Source: Microlunatus antarcticus
GTDB lineage: Bacteria > Actinomycetota > Actinomycetes > Propionibacteriales > Propionibacteriaceae
Assembly: GCF_014193425.1 (NCBI RefSeq)
Contig: NZ_JACHZG010000001.1
Coordinates: forward strand, 3,755,150-3,819,149
Direction of reading: 5' to 3'
Length of the DNA: 64,000 nucleotides
In this document: one piece after another, positions 21,657 to 30,021 of the stretch
Layout of the letters: each line of letters starts with the position of its first letter
Numbering within the stretch: the first letter of the stretch is position 1
Program-made: the position numbers and the translations under genes
The notes under the pieces: model-generated
Told to the model about the DNA's origin: nothing
Seen by the model: only the letters and a program-made list of their open reading frames with translations
Database searches by the model: none

Positions 21657-22271
21657 TCACCAGCGCCCGCGGTGGACCAGCTCCTCCGCCGGTCGACGCC
21701 CGCGGCGGCTGGGTGACCCGCGACTGCCCCGGTCGCCCTGCGCGACCGGGTGCCCGAGGCTCACCACGCCGACGTCCAGCAGGTCGACGGGGACGCCGAA
21801 CGCGGCCCGGACGGCGTCGCTCCGGTCGGCCGGGACGCCGAAGAAGCAGGCACCCAGCCCGAGGTCCACGGCACGCAGCAGCATCGCCATCGCCGCCATG
21901 CCCGCGTCGACGAACCAGTACGGCGCCGACCAGCGGTCCTCGTCGCGGTCGGTCCAGCCCTTGTCGGCCTCGGCGTAGCGGTCGAGGTACGCCTGCCGGC
22001 TCGTCAGCACGAGCACGAGCACCGGGGCCGTCCGCATGCCGTCGAGCCAGCGGTTCGAGGCCTCGCCCGGGGTGCCCCCGGTGGCGGTCCAGAAGCGCTC
22101 GCGCTCGCCGGGGGACGCGAGGACGAGCAGCGAGACGCCCTGGGTGAAGCCGGCCGACGGCGCGCGCAGGGCCGCGGCGACCACGGCGTCGACCGCCTCG
22201 GCGGCGACGGGTGCGTCGGGGTCGTAGCGGCGGACCATCCGCCGCCGGGCGAGGGCGTCGGCGAGCTCCAC
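21657..22271 (-). CDS. Nitroreductase-family flavoprotein
   Basis: A 204-residue FMN-dependent oxidoreductase of unknown substrate. The N-terminal ARRRMVRRYDPDAPV supplies the phosphate-binding arginines, followed by RAPSAGFTQGVSLLVL. The conserved alanine-rich helix AGMAAMAMLLRAVDLGLGACFFGV is characteristic. A basic tail of about 25 residues after GVVSLGHPV is atypical. It begins one base after the tatD stop, so the two are an operon. Confidence 0.88.
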   Translation of the reverse strand: MELADALARRRMVRRYDPDAPVAAEAVDAVVAAALRAPSAGFTQGVSLLVLASPGERERFWTATGGTPGEASNRWLDGMRTAPVLVLVLTSRQAYLDRYAEADKGWTDRDEDRWSAPYWFVDAGMAAMAMLLRAVDLGLGACFFGVPADRSDAVRAAFGVPVDLLDVGVVSLGHPVAQGDRGSRGSPSRRGRRPAEELVHRGRW

Positions 22272-22272
22272 G

Positions 22273-23139
22273 TCAGGCGGCCGCGTACGGGGGCCAGGTC
22301 CCGCCGAGCGCCGCCTCGGCGTTCTCGTCGAGCGCCCGGCAGAGGTCCTCCAGCGGCAGCGCGCGCACCTCGGCCATGGCCCGGGCGGTGACCGGGACGA
22401 GGTACGACGCGTTCGGGCGCCCGCGCAGCGGCTCCGGGGTCAGGAACGGGGCGTCGGTCTCCACGAGGACCCGGTCCAGCGGGGTGATGGCCAGGGCCCG
22501 CCGCAGGTGCGCGTTCGCCTTGAACGTCACGGTCCCGGCGAACGACAGGTGCGCGCCGCGGTCCAGGCAGGCCCGGGCGAACGCCTCGTCCCCGCTGAAG
22601 CAGTGCATGACCACGCGGTCGGGCACGCCCTCGGCGTCGAGGACGTCGAGCACGGCGTCGTGCGCGTCCCGGTCGTGGATGACGAGCGTGCGGTCGTACG
22701 CCTTGGCGAAGCCGATGTGGGCGGCGAAGGCGTCGCGCTGCACGGCCTGGCCGGCCGCGTCGGGGGTGCGGAAGAAGTCGAGCCCCGTCTCGCCGACCAC
22801 GCGCACCAGCGGGTCTGGCGCCAACGCCTCGATCACGGCGAGGCCCTCGTCCAGGCTCCGGCGCGACGCGAGGCCGAGCCGGGCGGCGTCGTTCGGGTGC
22901 AGGGCGACCCCGGCCACCACCGACGGGTGGTTCCGCGCGAAGTCGACGGCCCACCGCGACTGCTCGGCGTCGCAGCCGATCTGCACGACCCGGGTCACCC
23001 CGACCGACGCCGCACGGGCCAGCGCGTCGTCGGCGTCGAGGCCGGAGTACTCGGCGGTGATGTCGAGGTGGCAGTGGGTGTCGACCACGGGCCCCGGCAG
23101 TGGCTCGGGTGCTGCGGGCGGCTCGGAGCGTGCGTTCAC
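22273..23139 (-). CDS. tatD: TatD-family metal-dependent deoxyribonuclease
   Basis: A 288-residue amidohydrolase-fold DNase of the TatD group, involved in DNA turnover and oxidative-damage repair. Metal ligands are seen in VDTHCHLD (residues about 20-27), GETGLDFFR, HDRDAHD, MHCFSGDE and the C-terminal VETDAPFLTPEPLRG. The GTG start has GGAAGGAT upstream. It lies ahead of rpfB as in mycobacteria, with a nitroreductase inserted between. Confidence 0.95.
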   Translation of the reverse strand: MNARSEPPAAPEPLPGPVVDTHCHLDITAEYSGLDADDALARAASVGVTRVVQIGCDAEQSRWAVDFARNHPSVVAGVALHPNDAARLGLASRRSLDEGLAVIEALAPDPLVRVVGETGLDFFRTPDAAGQAVQRDAFAAHIGFAKAYDRTLVIHDRDAHDAVLDVLDAEGVPDRVVMHCFSGDEAFARACLDRGAHLSFAGTVTFKANAHLRRALAITPLDRVLVETDAPFLTPEPLRGRPNASYLVPVTARAMAEVRALPLEDLCRALDENAEAALGGTWPPYAAA

Positions 23140-23176
23140 GCCCCCGATCCTTCCCGATCCGGGCCGGCCTCGCCGA

Positions 23177-24070
23177 TCAGGGCTTGACCGGGCGCCGGGT
23201 CAGCTCCAGCGCGGCCGCGTACAGGGCGTTCCGGGCGATGCCGTCACGTTCCGCGACCTCGCCGACGGCCGGCTTGAGGCGAGCACCGGCCGCGACCAGC
23301 GTCGCGACCTCCGCGGCCGCGGAGTTGAGGTCGACGACGCGCTCCGGCGCGCCGGCCACGACCAGCGTCACCTCGCCGCGGACCTGCTCGGCCGCCCAGG
23401 CGGCGAGCTCGGAGACCGAGCCGCGCACGACCTCCTCGTACGTCTTGGTCAGCTCGCGGCAGACCGCACCGGGGCGTCCGGGGCCGAAGGCCTCGACCAT
23501 CGCGTCGAGCGTCTCGGCCGTGCGGTGCGGGGCCTCGAAGAAGACCATCGTCCGAGCCTCGTCGGCGAGCCGGGCCAGCTGCCGGGAGCGTTCTCCAGCC
23601 TTGCGCGACAGGAAGCCCTCGAAGCAGAACCGGTCGACGGGCAGGCCGGACACGGCCAGCGCGGTGAGCACCGCCGAGGGCCCCGGCACCGCGGTGACCC
23701 GGATGCCCGCCTCGACCGCGGCGGTCACCAGCCGGTAGCCGGGGTCGGACACCGACGGCATCCCCGCGTCGGTCGCGACGAGGACGCGCGACCCGTCGAG
23801 GAGGGCCTGGACCAGCTCGGGCGTCCGGGCGGCCTCGTTGCCCTCGAAGTACGACACGACGCGGGCCGAGGTGGTCAGCCCCATCCGGTGCAGCAGCGCG
23901 CGGAACCGCCGGGTGTCCTCGGCGGCGATGACGTCGGCCCCCTCCAGCTCGGCCCGCAGCCGGGGCGACGCGTCCGCCACGTCACCGATCGGGGTCCCGG
24001 CCAGGACGAGGACGCCCGGTCCGGCGGGGCTCGCGGTCTCCTGCACGTCCTTCAGAATCGCAGAAGGCAC
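23177..24070 (-). CDS. rsmI: 16S rRNA (cytidine1402-2'-O)-methyltransferase
   Basis: SAM-dependent tetrapyrrole-methylase-fold enzyme that methylates C1402 in the decoding centre. The 297-residue product shows [32 protein letters not shown] and [17 protein letters not shown]. The farthest GTG is 24068-24070. An alternative GTG at 24044-24046 has GAAGGA in front and would remove eight residues that the family does not need. It is divergent from pmt with only 26 bases between the two predicted starts, sharing one promoter region. Confidence 0.95.
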   Translation of the reverse strand: MPSAILKDVQETASPAGPGVLVLAGTPIGDVADASPRLRAELEGADVIAAEDTRRFRALLHRMGLTTSARVVSYFEGNEAARTPELVQALLDGSRVLVATDAGMPSVSDPGYRLVTAAVEAGIRVTAVPGPSAVLTALAVSGLPVDRFCFEGFLSRKAGERSRQLARLADEARTMVFFEAPHRTAETLDAMVEAFGPGRPGAVCRELTKTYEEVVRGSVSELAAWAAEQVRGEVTLVVAGAPERVVDLNSAAAEVATLVAAGARLKPAVGEVAERDGIARNALYAAALELTRRPVKP

Positions 24071-24081
24071 AGGCTCCGCTG

Positions 24082-24089
24082 ACTACAGT
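24082..24089. promoter_or_regulatory. Overlapping divergent -10 elements, rsmI / pmt
   Basis: The octamer actacagt carries TACAGT on the plus strand (24084-24089), 7 nt before the pmt GTG at 24097. It also carries TGTAGT on the minus strand (24087-24082), about 12 nt before the rsmI start. One near-symmetric site can therefore serve both directions. Confidence 0.6.
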
Positions 24090-24096
24090 GGCCGGC

Positions 24097-25734
24097 GTGA
24101 CGCGGCCGGTGCTGGAGTTCGCGCCCCCCGCGCCGGGCGCCGAACCCGCCTCGACCACGGCCTCCGCGCCGCCCGAGGCGCCGCGCCCGACCACGGTGGA
24201 GCGGTTGCGGGACCCCATGCCGGCCGACCGGCTCCGCGGCTGGGTCGTCACCCTCGTGGTCACGGCGATCGCCTTCGTCCTGCGGCTGCCGAACCTCGCC
24301 TACCCGAACAAGCTCGTCTTCGACGAGACCTACTACGCCAAGGACGCGTACTCGCTCCTGAAGTTCGGGTACGAGCGGAACTGGCCCGAGAACGCCAACG
24401 AGCAGATCACGTCGGGCAACGTCGACGTGTTCCAGAAGACGGCCGAGTTCGTCGTGCACCCGCCCGTCGGCAAGTGGCTGATCGCGTTCGGCGAGCACCT
24501 CTTCGGGATGAACTCCTTCGGCTGGCGGGTCGCCCCGCTGGTCTTCGGCACGCTGCTCGTGCTCGTGCTGATCCGGCTCGTGCGCCGGGTGTCGCGCTCG
24601 ACGCTGATCGGCGGCCTGGCCGGGCTGCTGCTCGCCGTCGACGGGCTGGCCTTCGTCATGTCCCGCACTGCGCTGCTCGACGTGTTCGTCGCCTTCTTCA
24701 CGGTGGCCGCGGTCGCCTGCCTGGCCGCGGACCGCGACTGGTTCCGCGCCCGGCTCGCGGCCGACCTCGTACGCCGGGGCGTCCCCGACCTCGGGCGCGC
24801 GTTCGGTCCGGCGCTGGTCGTCCGACCGTGGCGCCTGGCCGCCGGCGTCTGCTGGGGTCTCGCGCTCGGGACCAAGTGGAACGCCCTCTACGTGCTCGCC
24901 GCCTTCGCCCTGCTGAGCCTCGCCTGGGACGTCGGTGCCCGCCGCCTCGCCGGCGCCGGTCGGCGCGCGAACCTGGCGCTCCTGCGCGACGGCGTCCCCG
25001 CGTTCGTCTCGCTCGTCGTCGTCGCCCTCGGCGTCTACGTGGCGACCTGGGCGGGCTGGTTCGCCACGTCCGGCGGCTACGGGCGGCAGTGGGGCGCGCA
25101 GCACCCCGAGGCGGGGACGACGAAGGCGTTCGGGGAGACGTTCGCGAGCTGGCTGCACTACCAGCGCGACATCTGGAACTTCCACACGGGCGACTTCATC
25201 AACCACGCCGAGCACGCCTACCGCGCCGACCCGTGGGGCTGGCTGATTGTGGCCCGGCCGATCGGGATCGACGCGGTGAACAACATCGCGCCCGGCACCG
25301 ACGGCTGCGCCGGTCCGGACAACTGCATCCGGGTCATCAGCGGCATCGGCACGCCGATCCTGTGGTGGGTCGCCGTCCTCGCGCTGGTCGTCGCCCTGCT
25401 GCTCTGGGTCGGCGGGCGCGACTGGCGCTACGGCATCCCCGTCGTCGGCGTCGCCGCCGGCTGGCTGCCGTGGTTCCAGTACGACTCGCGGCCCCTCTTC
25501 TTCTTCTACGCGATCATGATCATCCCGTTCTCGGTGATGGCCGTCGCGCTCGTGGCGGGCCGGATCCTGGGTGACGCACGTTCCGGGGACCGCCGCCTGC
25601 TCGGCGGCATCGTCGTCGGCGTCTTCGTCGCCGTCGTGATCGCGAACTTCGCCTACCTCTACCCGATCCTCACCGACGAGCTCCTCCCCTACCCCCGCTG
25701 GCTGACGAGGATGTGGTTCCGCAGCTGGATCTGA
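24097..25734 (+). CDS. pmt: Dolichyl-phosphate-mannose-protein mannosyltransferase family (Pmt)
   Basis: Polytopic GT39-type membrane enzyme that O-mannosylates secreted proteins from polyprenyl-phosphate-mannose. The product is 545 residues from GTG 24097. The first extracytoplasmic loop has the required acidic pair in KLVFDETYYAKDAYS. HPPVGKWLIAFGEHLFG and the C-terminal YPRWLTRMWF are family signatures. About ten hydrophobic segments are visible. The TACAGT hexamer 7 nt upstream indicates a leaderless message from 24097 rather than from GTG 24088. Confidence 0.94.
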   Translation: MTRPVLEFAPPAPGAEPASTTASAPPEAPRPTTVERLRDPMPADRLRGWVVTLVVTAIAFVLRLPNLAYPNKLVFDETYYAKDAYSLLKFGYERNWPENANEQITSGNVDVFQKTAEFVVHPPVGKWLIAFGEHLFGMNSFGWRVAPLVFGTLLVLVLIRLVRRVSRSTLIGGLAGLLLAVDGLAFVMSRTALLDVFVAFFTVAAVACLAADRDWFRARLAADLVRRGVPDLGRAFGPALVVRPWRLAAGVCWGLALGTKWNALYVLAAFALLSLAWDVGARRLAGAGRRANLALLRDGVPAFVSLVVVALGVYVATWAGWFATSGGYGRQWGAQHPEAGTTKAFGETFASWLHYQRDIWNFHTGDFINHAEHAYRADPWGWLIVARPIGIDAVNNIAPGTDGCAGPDNCIRVISGIGTPILWWVAVLALVVALLLWVGGRDWRYGIPVVGVAAGWLPWFQYDSRPLFFFYAIMIIPFSVMAVALVAGRILGDARSGDRRLLGGIVVGVFVAVVIANFAYLYPILTDELLPYPRWLTRMWFRSWI

Positions 25735-25755
25735 GCGGTGCTGTACCTCTGGGTC

Positions 25756-25842
25756 CAGCCGCACACCTCTCACACAGCCGCACCCCTTCCGCACCGCCGC
25801 ACACGTTGGGTCCTGTGCGCCTGTGTCCTGTTTGTGCGGCTG
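25756..25842. repeat. CAGCCGCAC repeat cluster, 5' flank of AbiEi-type gene
   Basis: CAGCCGCAC occurs at 25756-25764 and 25775-25783, and its inverted copy GTGCGGCTG at 25834-25842. Partial copies (CCGCACA, TGTGCG) lie between. The same 9-mer pair bounds the palindrome on the other side of the gene (26883-26950). Together with the interval up to 25945 this explains the roughly 210 bases without a gene. Confidence 0.6.
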
Positions 25843-25886
25843 ACCGTGCCCGCTGTCCACAGGAGCCGGCTGCAGGTGCGTACGTC

Positions 25887-25899
25887 GTCCACAGCTCGC
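25887..25899 (+). promoter_or_regulatory. Shared 13-base upstream element, copy 2
   Basis: GTCCACAGCTCGC lies 45 nt before the ATG of the AbiEi-type gene. The same 13 bases are found 46 nt before the DUF559 gene (12588-12600, minus). Its role is unknown; a common regulator site or a relic of common descent are both possible. Confidence 0.5.
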
Positions 25900-25944
25900 C
25901 GGCCTCGCTGGAGCGAGAGCACCCGGCCTGCTCCGCTGGACGTC

Positions 25945-26877
25945 ATGCCGCTCCTACCCGTGACGACCGAACCCGTCCTGCTGGCCCGCGACCTGCGCAG
26001 AGCTGGCTTCGGCAGCGGCGACCTGGCCACCATGCGTCGGACCGGCGAGCTCGCCCACCTGAGGCGTGGTGCCTACGCCAGCCGAATGGCGGCGGCAATG
26101 GACGAGGCGGAGGCACACCGGTTGCTCGTCGGCGCGACCATGCCGCTGCTGTCGGACGACGCGTGCGTGAGCCACCTTTCAGCTGCTCTGCTCCACGACC
26201 TGCCCTGGTGGGGCGACCTCCTGGAGCGGGTGCACGTCACCCGTTCGCGACTGGGAGGCGGTCGACGCGATCCGCTGGTCCACGTCCATCCCGCCCTTCT
26301 CGAGCCGACCGACCGGGCGCGGCTGGGCGGCACCGCCGCGACGTCCCTGGCACGGACCACCGCTGACTGCCTTCGTACGCTGCCCTTCCGCCGAGCGGTG
26401 GCGCTCGGTGACGCCGCCCTGCGACGGGGGTTGGACCCTGCCGAGCTCGCCGACCAGCTCCGCCGAGCCGCGGGCCGCGTCGGGATCACCACGGCCCGCC
26501 GGGCGGCGGCCTTCCTCGACGGACGGTCCGAGAGTGTCGGCGAGTCGTACAGCCGGGTGGTCATCGACGAGCTCCGCCTGCCCCCACCAGACCTCCAGGT
26601 GAAGGTCTTCGACGCGGACGGCAGGTTGGTCGGGCGGTGCGACTTCGGCTGGCGGCAGTTCCGCACGCTCGGCGAGTTCGACGGCAAGGTCAAGTACGGC
26701 CGTCTGGTGCCCGACGACGAGCAGCCGGGTGACACCGTGTTCGACGAGAAGGTGCGCGAGGACGAGCTGCGGGGGCTCGGGAACGAGATGGTCCGCTGGA
26801 TCGACGCCGACCTCTGGCGGCCCGACCGGCTTCGCGCGCGGCTCCTTCGCGCCTTCGACCGCGGGGCGCGCCGTTGA
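25945..26877 (+). CDS. AbiEi-type protein with nuclease-like C-terminus
   Basis: The 310-residue product has an N-terminal winged-helix of the type IV antitoxin AbiEi kind (LARDLRRAGFGSGDLATMRRTGELAHLRRGAY). A middle part follows (ACVSHLSAALLHDLPWWG ... HVTR). The C-terminal region resembles the DUF559/Vsr fold, with D in VGRCDFGW, E and K in LGEFDGKVKYG, then VFDEKVREDELRGLG. No AbiEii toxin gene is adjacent. ATG 25945 was chosen because it gives the family N-terminus; the upstream open frame crosses the repeat cluster. The gene has palindromic repeats on both sides, like the DUF559 gene at 11.8-12.5 kb. Confidence 0.75.
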   Translation: MPLLPVTTEPVLLARDLRRAGFGSGDLATMRRTGELAHLRRGAYASRMAAAMDEAEAHRLLVGATMPLLSDDACVSHLSAALLHDLPWWGDLLERVHVTRSRLGGGRRDPLVHVHPALLEPTDRARLGGTAATSLARTTADCLRTLPFRRAVALGDAALRRGLDPAELADQLRRAAGRVGITTARRAAAFLDGRSESVGESYSRVVIDELRLPPPDLQVKVFDADGRLVGRCDFGWRQFRTLGEFDGKVKYGRLVPDDEQPGDTVFDEKVREDELRGLGNEMVRWIDADLWRPDRLRARLLRAFDRGARR

Positions 26878-26882
26878 CCGTG

Positions 26883-26950
26883 CAGCCGCACAGACCGCGC
26901 ACACCCGCACAGGCCCGGACCTGTGCGGGTGTATCGGGCCCGTGCGGCTG
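26883..26950. repeat. Nested palindrome, 3' flank of AbiEi-type gene
   Basis: The outer arms are CAGCCGCAC (26883-26891) and GTGCGGCTG (26942-26950). The inner arms form a perfect 13-bp stem, ACACCCGCACAGG (26901-26913) with CCTGTGCGGGTGT (26920-26932), around a 6-base loop. It starts 6 bases after the stop and lies between convergent genes, so it can also act as a bidirectional terminator. Confidence 0.75.
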
Positions 26951-26994
26951 TTCCGGACCTGTGCGGCTATGCGGCTACGCGGATATGGGTGGCC

Positions 26995-28824
26995 TCAGCC
27001 CAGCTCGCGGTCGAGGTTGTGGGCGGCGCTGATGAGGGCGAGGTGGGTGAAGGCCTGGGGGAAGTTGCCGAGCTGCTCGCCGTTGAGGCCGATCTGCTCG
27101 GCGTAGAGGCCCACGTGGTTGGCGTAGGTCATCATCTTCTCGAGCGCGAGGCGGGCGTCGGCGAGGCGGCCGACGCGGGTGAGGGCCTCGACGTACCAGA
27201 ACGAGCAGAGCGAGAACGTCCCCTCCGTCCCGTCGACGCCGTCGGGCGAGGCCTCGACGTCGTAGCGGAACACGAGGGTGTCGGTGACGAGACGTTCCTC
27301 GATGACCTTCAGCGTCGACAGGAAGCGCGGGTCGAGCGGCGCGACGAACTTCACCTGGGGCAGCAGGAGGAGGCCGGCGTCGACCGTGTCGGAACCTTCC
27401 GCCTGCGTGAAGGTCTGCCGCTCCGCGTCCCAGCAGTCCTCCATGACGCTGGTGTAGATCTCGTCGCGGACCCGCGACCAGGCGCTGATGTCGCCGGGCA
27501 GGCCCCGCTGGCGGGCGACCCGGATCGCGCGCTCGATGGCGACCCACTCCATGATCCGGGAGGTGGTGTGGTTGCGGGGCTCGTCGCGCGACTCCCACAT
27601 GCCGGCGTCGGGACGGTCCCAGTTGCGCATCAGCCAGTCGACGAGCCGGGTCAGGTCCTGCCAGGCGTCGTGGCTGATCCCGGGCCCGTACTTGTTGAAC
27701 AGGTAGATCGAGTCGATCAGGTCGCCGTAGATGTCGAGCTGCAGCTGGCCCGACGCCGCGTTCCCGACGCGCACCGGCCGGGAGCCCGCGTAGCCGGCGA
27801 GGTGGTCGAGCTCGACCTCGGTGTCGGGGATGTTGCCGTCGAGGTCGTAGAGGACCCGGAGCGGGCCGAGCTCCTCCGTACGGGGGCCGTCGTGGTCCCC
27901 CAGCCGCTCCGAGAGCCAGCGGATGAAGGCACCGGCCTCCTCGAGGAAGCCGAGCCGCAGCAGCGCGTAGAGGCTGAAGCCGGCGTCGCGGATCCAGACG
28001 TAGCGGTAGTCCCAGTTGCGCTCGCCGCCGATCAGCTCGGGGAGGCTCGTGGTGACGGACGCGACGATGCCGCCGGTCGGCTCGTGGCACAGCATCTTGA
28101 GCGTCAGGGCCGAGCGCTCGACCGTCTCGCGCCACCGGCCGCGGTAGGTGGAGTGCGCGATCCAGCCCTGCCAGAAGGCGTTCGTGGCGTCGAAGAGCCC
28201 GTCGGCGTCCTCCGTCGTGCACGGCACGAAGTCGCCCTCGTCGCCGAGGACCTCGAGCACGAACAACGCGCGCTCGCCGCCGGTCAGCTTCAGCTCGGCC
28301 ACGACGTCGTCGCCCTCGACCCGGACCGGCACCGTGGTGGCGAGGCCCAGCCGGACGGAACCGCTCTCGATGAGCACCCCGCCGTCGACCGCGGTCAGCG
28401 TCGGCCGCTCGCGGCCGTAGTCGGGGCGGGCGGCGAGGCGCATCCGGACGGTCAGGTCGCCGCGCACGCTCTGCACGCGCCGGACGATGCGCTGCCGGTG
28501 CTCGCCGTCGTGGCCCTTCACCAACGGCATGAAGTCGTGCACCTCGACCATGCCCTGGTCGGCGAGGAAGCGGGTGTTGAGGATGTTGGAGCCGGGCAGG
28601 TACGTCTGGTGGGTCCGGACGCCGCCGTCGACCGGGGCGAGGTCCCAGGAACCGCCCACGTCGGTGTCGAGGATCCGGGCGAAGACGCTCGGGGAGTCGA
28701 AGCGACCCGGGCAGAACCAGTCGATGCTGCCGTCGGTCGCGACCAGGGCCGCCGTACGGAGGTCGCCGATCATCCCGTGCTCGGAGATGGTCGGGAGGGG
28801 CGTCGGGGAAGGTTGGTCGCTCAC
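26995..28824 (-). CDS. Glycoside hydrolase family 15 protein (glucoamylase/trehalase-like)
   Basis: A 609-residue cytoplasmic (alpha/alpha)6-barrel hydrolase. The N-terminal beta domain begins EHGMIGDLRTAALVATDGSIDWFC, then FDSPSVFARILD. The catalytic domain has NWDYRYVWIRDAGFSLYALLRLGF, MWESRDEPRNHTTSRIMEWVAIERA (the first catalytic glutamate region) and a C-terminal CSFWYVEALTRVGR. This matches the bacterial GH15 group that includes mycobacterial trehalases; the exact substrate is not decidable here. The GTG lacks a good Shine-Dalgarno but has CAGGGT 6 nt upstream. Confidence 0.92.
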   Translation of the reverse strand: MSDQPSPTPLPTISEHGMIGDLRTAALVATDGSIDWFCPGRFDSPSVFARILDTDVGGSWDLAPVDGGVRTHQTYLPGSNILNTRFLADQGMVEVHDFMPLVKGHDGEHRQRIVRRVQSVRGDLTVRMRLAARPDYGRERPTLTAVDGGVLIESGSVRLGLATTVPVRVEGDDVVAELKLTGGERALFVLEVLGDEGDFVPCTTEDADGLFDATNAFWQGWIAHSTYRGRWRETVERSALTLKMLCHEPTGGIVASVTTSLPELIGGERNWDYRYVWIRDAGFSLYALLRLGFLEEAGAFIRWLSERLGDHDGPRTEELGPLRVLYDLDGNIPDTEVELDHLAGYAGSRPVRVGNAASGQLQLDIYGDLIDSIYLFNKYGPGISHDAWQDLTRLVDWLMRNWDRPDAGMWESRDEPRNHTTSRIMEWVAIERAIRVARQRGLPGDISAWSRVRDEIYTSVMEDCWDAERQTFTQAEGSDTVDAGLLLLPQVKFVAPLDPRFLSTLKVIEERLVTDTLVFRYDVEASPDGVDGTEGTFSLCSFWYVEALTRVGRLADARLALEKMMTYANHVGLYAEQIGLNGEQLGNFPQAFTHLALISAAHNLDRELG

Positions 28825-28982
28825 CCCACAACCCTGCCAGGTCCGGGAGGTGGCTCGCGTCGTTCCCGCGGGAAGGTGCCGTCATCACGGGCGGAGGACC
28901 AAGCCGCACGCCTCGCGCCCGGCGTACGGACGGAGGCGGACGCTGCGTCAGCGGAAGGGTCCGTGAGCCGGACCACGAGGGG

Positions 28983-29055
28983 TGGAGCCTAGGGGATTCG
29001 AACCCCTGACCTTCTCATTGCGAACGAGACGCGCTACCAACTGCGCCAAGGCCCC
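28983..29055 (-). tRNA. tRNA-Ala (anticodon CGC)
   Basis: A 73-nt cloverleaf. Acceptor arms are GGGGCCT and AGGCTCC with one G-U pair. The anticodon loop TTCGCAA gives CGC. The T arm AGGGG-TTCGAAT-CCCCT is perfect. The discriminator is A, as expected for alanine; CCA is not encoded. Confidence 0.95.
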
Positions 29056-29130
29056 TCACCGACCGGCGAACCGGTCGGCCACGAACATTACCACCGCTCG
29101 AGCCCGGACCTGTCGGCCCGAGACGGGCGC

Positions 29131-29931
29131 TCAGGCGGACGCGGCCTGCGACCCGCCGCTCTGCTCCTGCGTCTCGTCGTGCTCGGCGTGCTCGACCGTC
29201 GTCTCCGCCGGCGCGTCGGCGGTCACCGGGACGCTCTGCCGGCCCGAGGAGGTGACGTCGGGGGCGGAGAGGTCGATGGTGCGGACCGTCCGCGGCGCGA
29301 GCGGCTTGGAGACGTACGTCGGCATCGTGATCGGCAGCGGGTCCCACAGGCCCGGCTTGCCCTCGGCGTCCTTGGCCGCCTTCTTGGCCTTCTTCGCCAG
29401 CGCCTTCTTGTCCCTGCCCTCGGCGGCGGCGTCCTTGCGGCTGATCATGACCGTCTGCTCGTCGCTGCCGCGCGAGATCGCGACGTAGCGGGCGTCGAGG
29501 TCGCGGCGCATGGCCCCCACGCTGACCCGGGAGACGACGACGAAGAGCAGCACCAGGCCGCCGGGGATCGCCACGGTCCACCAGGGCAGCCAGCTCATCG
29601 AGGCGACGCTGATGACCGCGCAGAGGATGGCGAACAGCCCCGAGAGCACCCGGCGGCGACGCGAGGCGGCGACCCGCTCGAGGCGCCGCAGGTCGGCGAC
29701 GGCCGCGCGGCGCGTGACCGGCGTCGAGACCTCGAACTCGCGCAGCTCGGCGAGGTCCTGGTCGAGCAGCGGCGCCGTGCCGCTGCGCAGGATGCGGACC
29801 GAGTCCGAGAACGGGTCCACCGCCTCGCGCTCGACGTCCGGCTCGCCCTCGCGCCTGCGCACGAAGTGCGGCACCAGATACGCGAGCCAGGCGATCGCGA
29901 TCCCGGCGAAGATCAGACCCGTTGTCCCCAC
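29131..29931 (-). CDS. Divisome membrane protein SepX/GlpR
   Basis: A 266-residue product starting VGTTGLIFAGIAIAWLAYLVPHFVRRREGE, the diagnostic N-terminal membrane helix and basic stop of the actinobacterial SepX/GlpR family. A cytoplasmic linker follows, then two more hydrophobic segments (about 100-140: GLFAILCAVISVASMSWLPWW), an A/K-rich helix and an acidic tail. In corynebacteria GlpR is the membrane receptor of the gephyrin-like Glp (MoeA-like) and links it to SepF/FtsZ. Here rimJ, mog, moaC and moeA lie directly upstream, matching that context. GTG 29929-29931 has TACCGT exactly 7 nt upstream, so it is leaderless. Confidence 0.85.
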   Translation of the reverse strand: MGTTGLIFAGIAIAWLAYLVPHFVRRREGEPDVEREAVDPFSDSVRILRSGTAPLLDQDLAELREFEVSTPVTRRAAVADLRRLERVAASRRRRVLSGLFAILCAVISVASMSWLPWWTVAIPGGLVLLFVVVSRVSVGAMRRDLDARYVAISRGSDEQTVMISRKDAAAEGRDKKALAKKAKKAAKDAEGKPGLWDPLPITMPTYVSKPLAPRTVRTIDLSAPDVTSSGRQSVPVTADAPAETTVEHAEHDETQEQSGGSQAASA

Positions 29932-29938
29932 GTGGCGA

Positions 29939-29944
29939 ACGGTA
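29939..29944 (-). promoter_or_regulatory. -10 hexamer TACCGT, leaderless sepX/glpR
   Basis: TACCGT on the minus strand plus 7 nt ends exactly at the GTG start, with no ribosome site. This supports the 29931 start over the ORF extension to 29964. Confidence 0.6.
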
Positions 29945-30021
29945 TTTCCTGCCCCGGCCGGCACCGCCCACCTGCCGCGGTGTGTCGCGTGATCATTGCG
30001 TGACCCGCCGCGGGCCGGAGG

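Noticed and set aside
25850..25900. DnaA boxes or an origin (gtccacag twice)
   Set aside because: Only two imperfect matches, no AT-rich region, and dnaA/dnaN are not nearby; the motif is better read as the shared upstream element.
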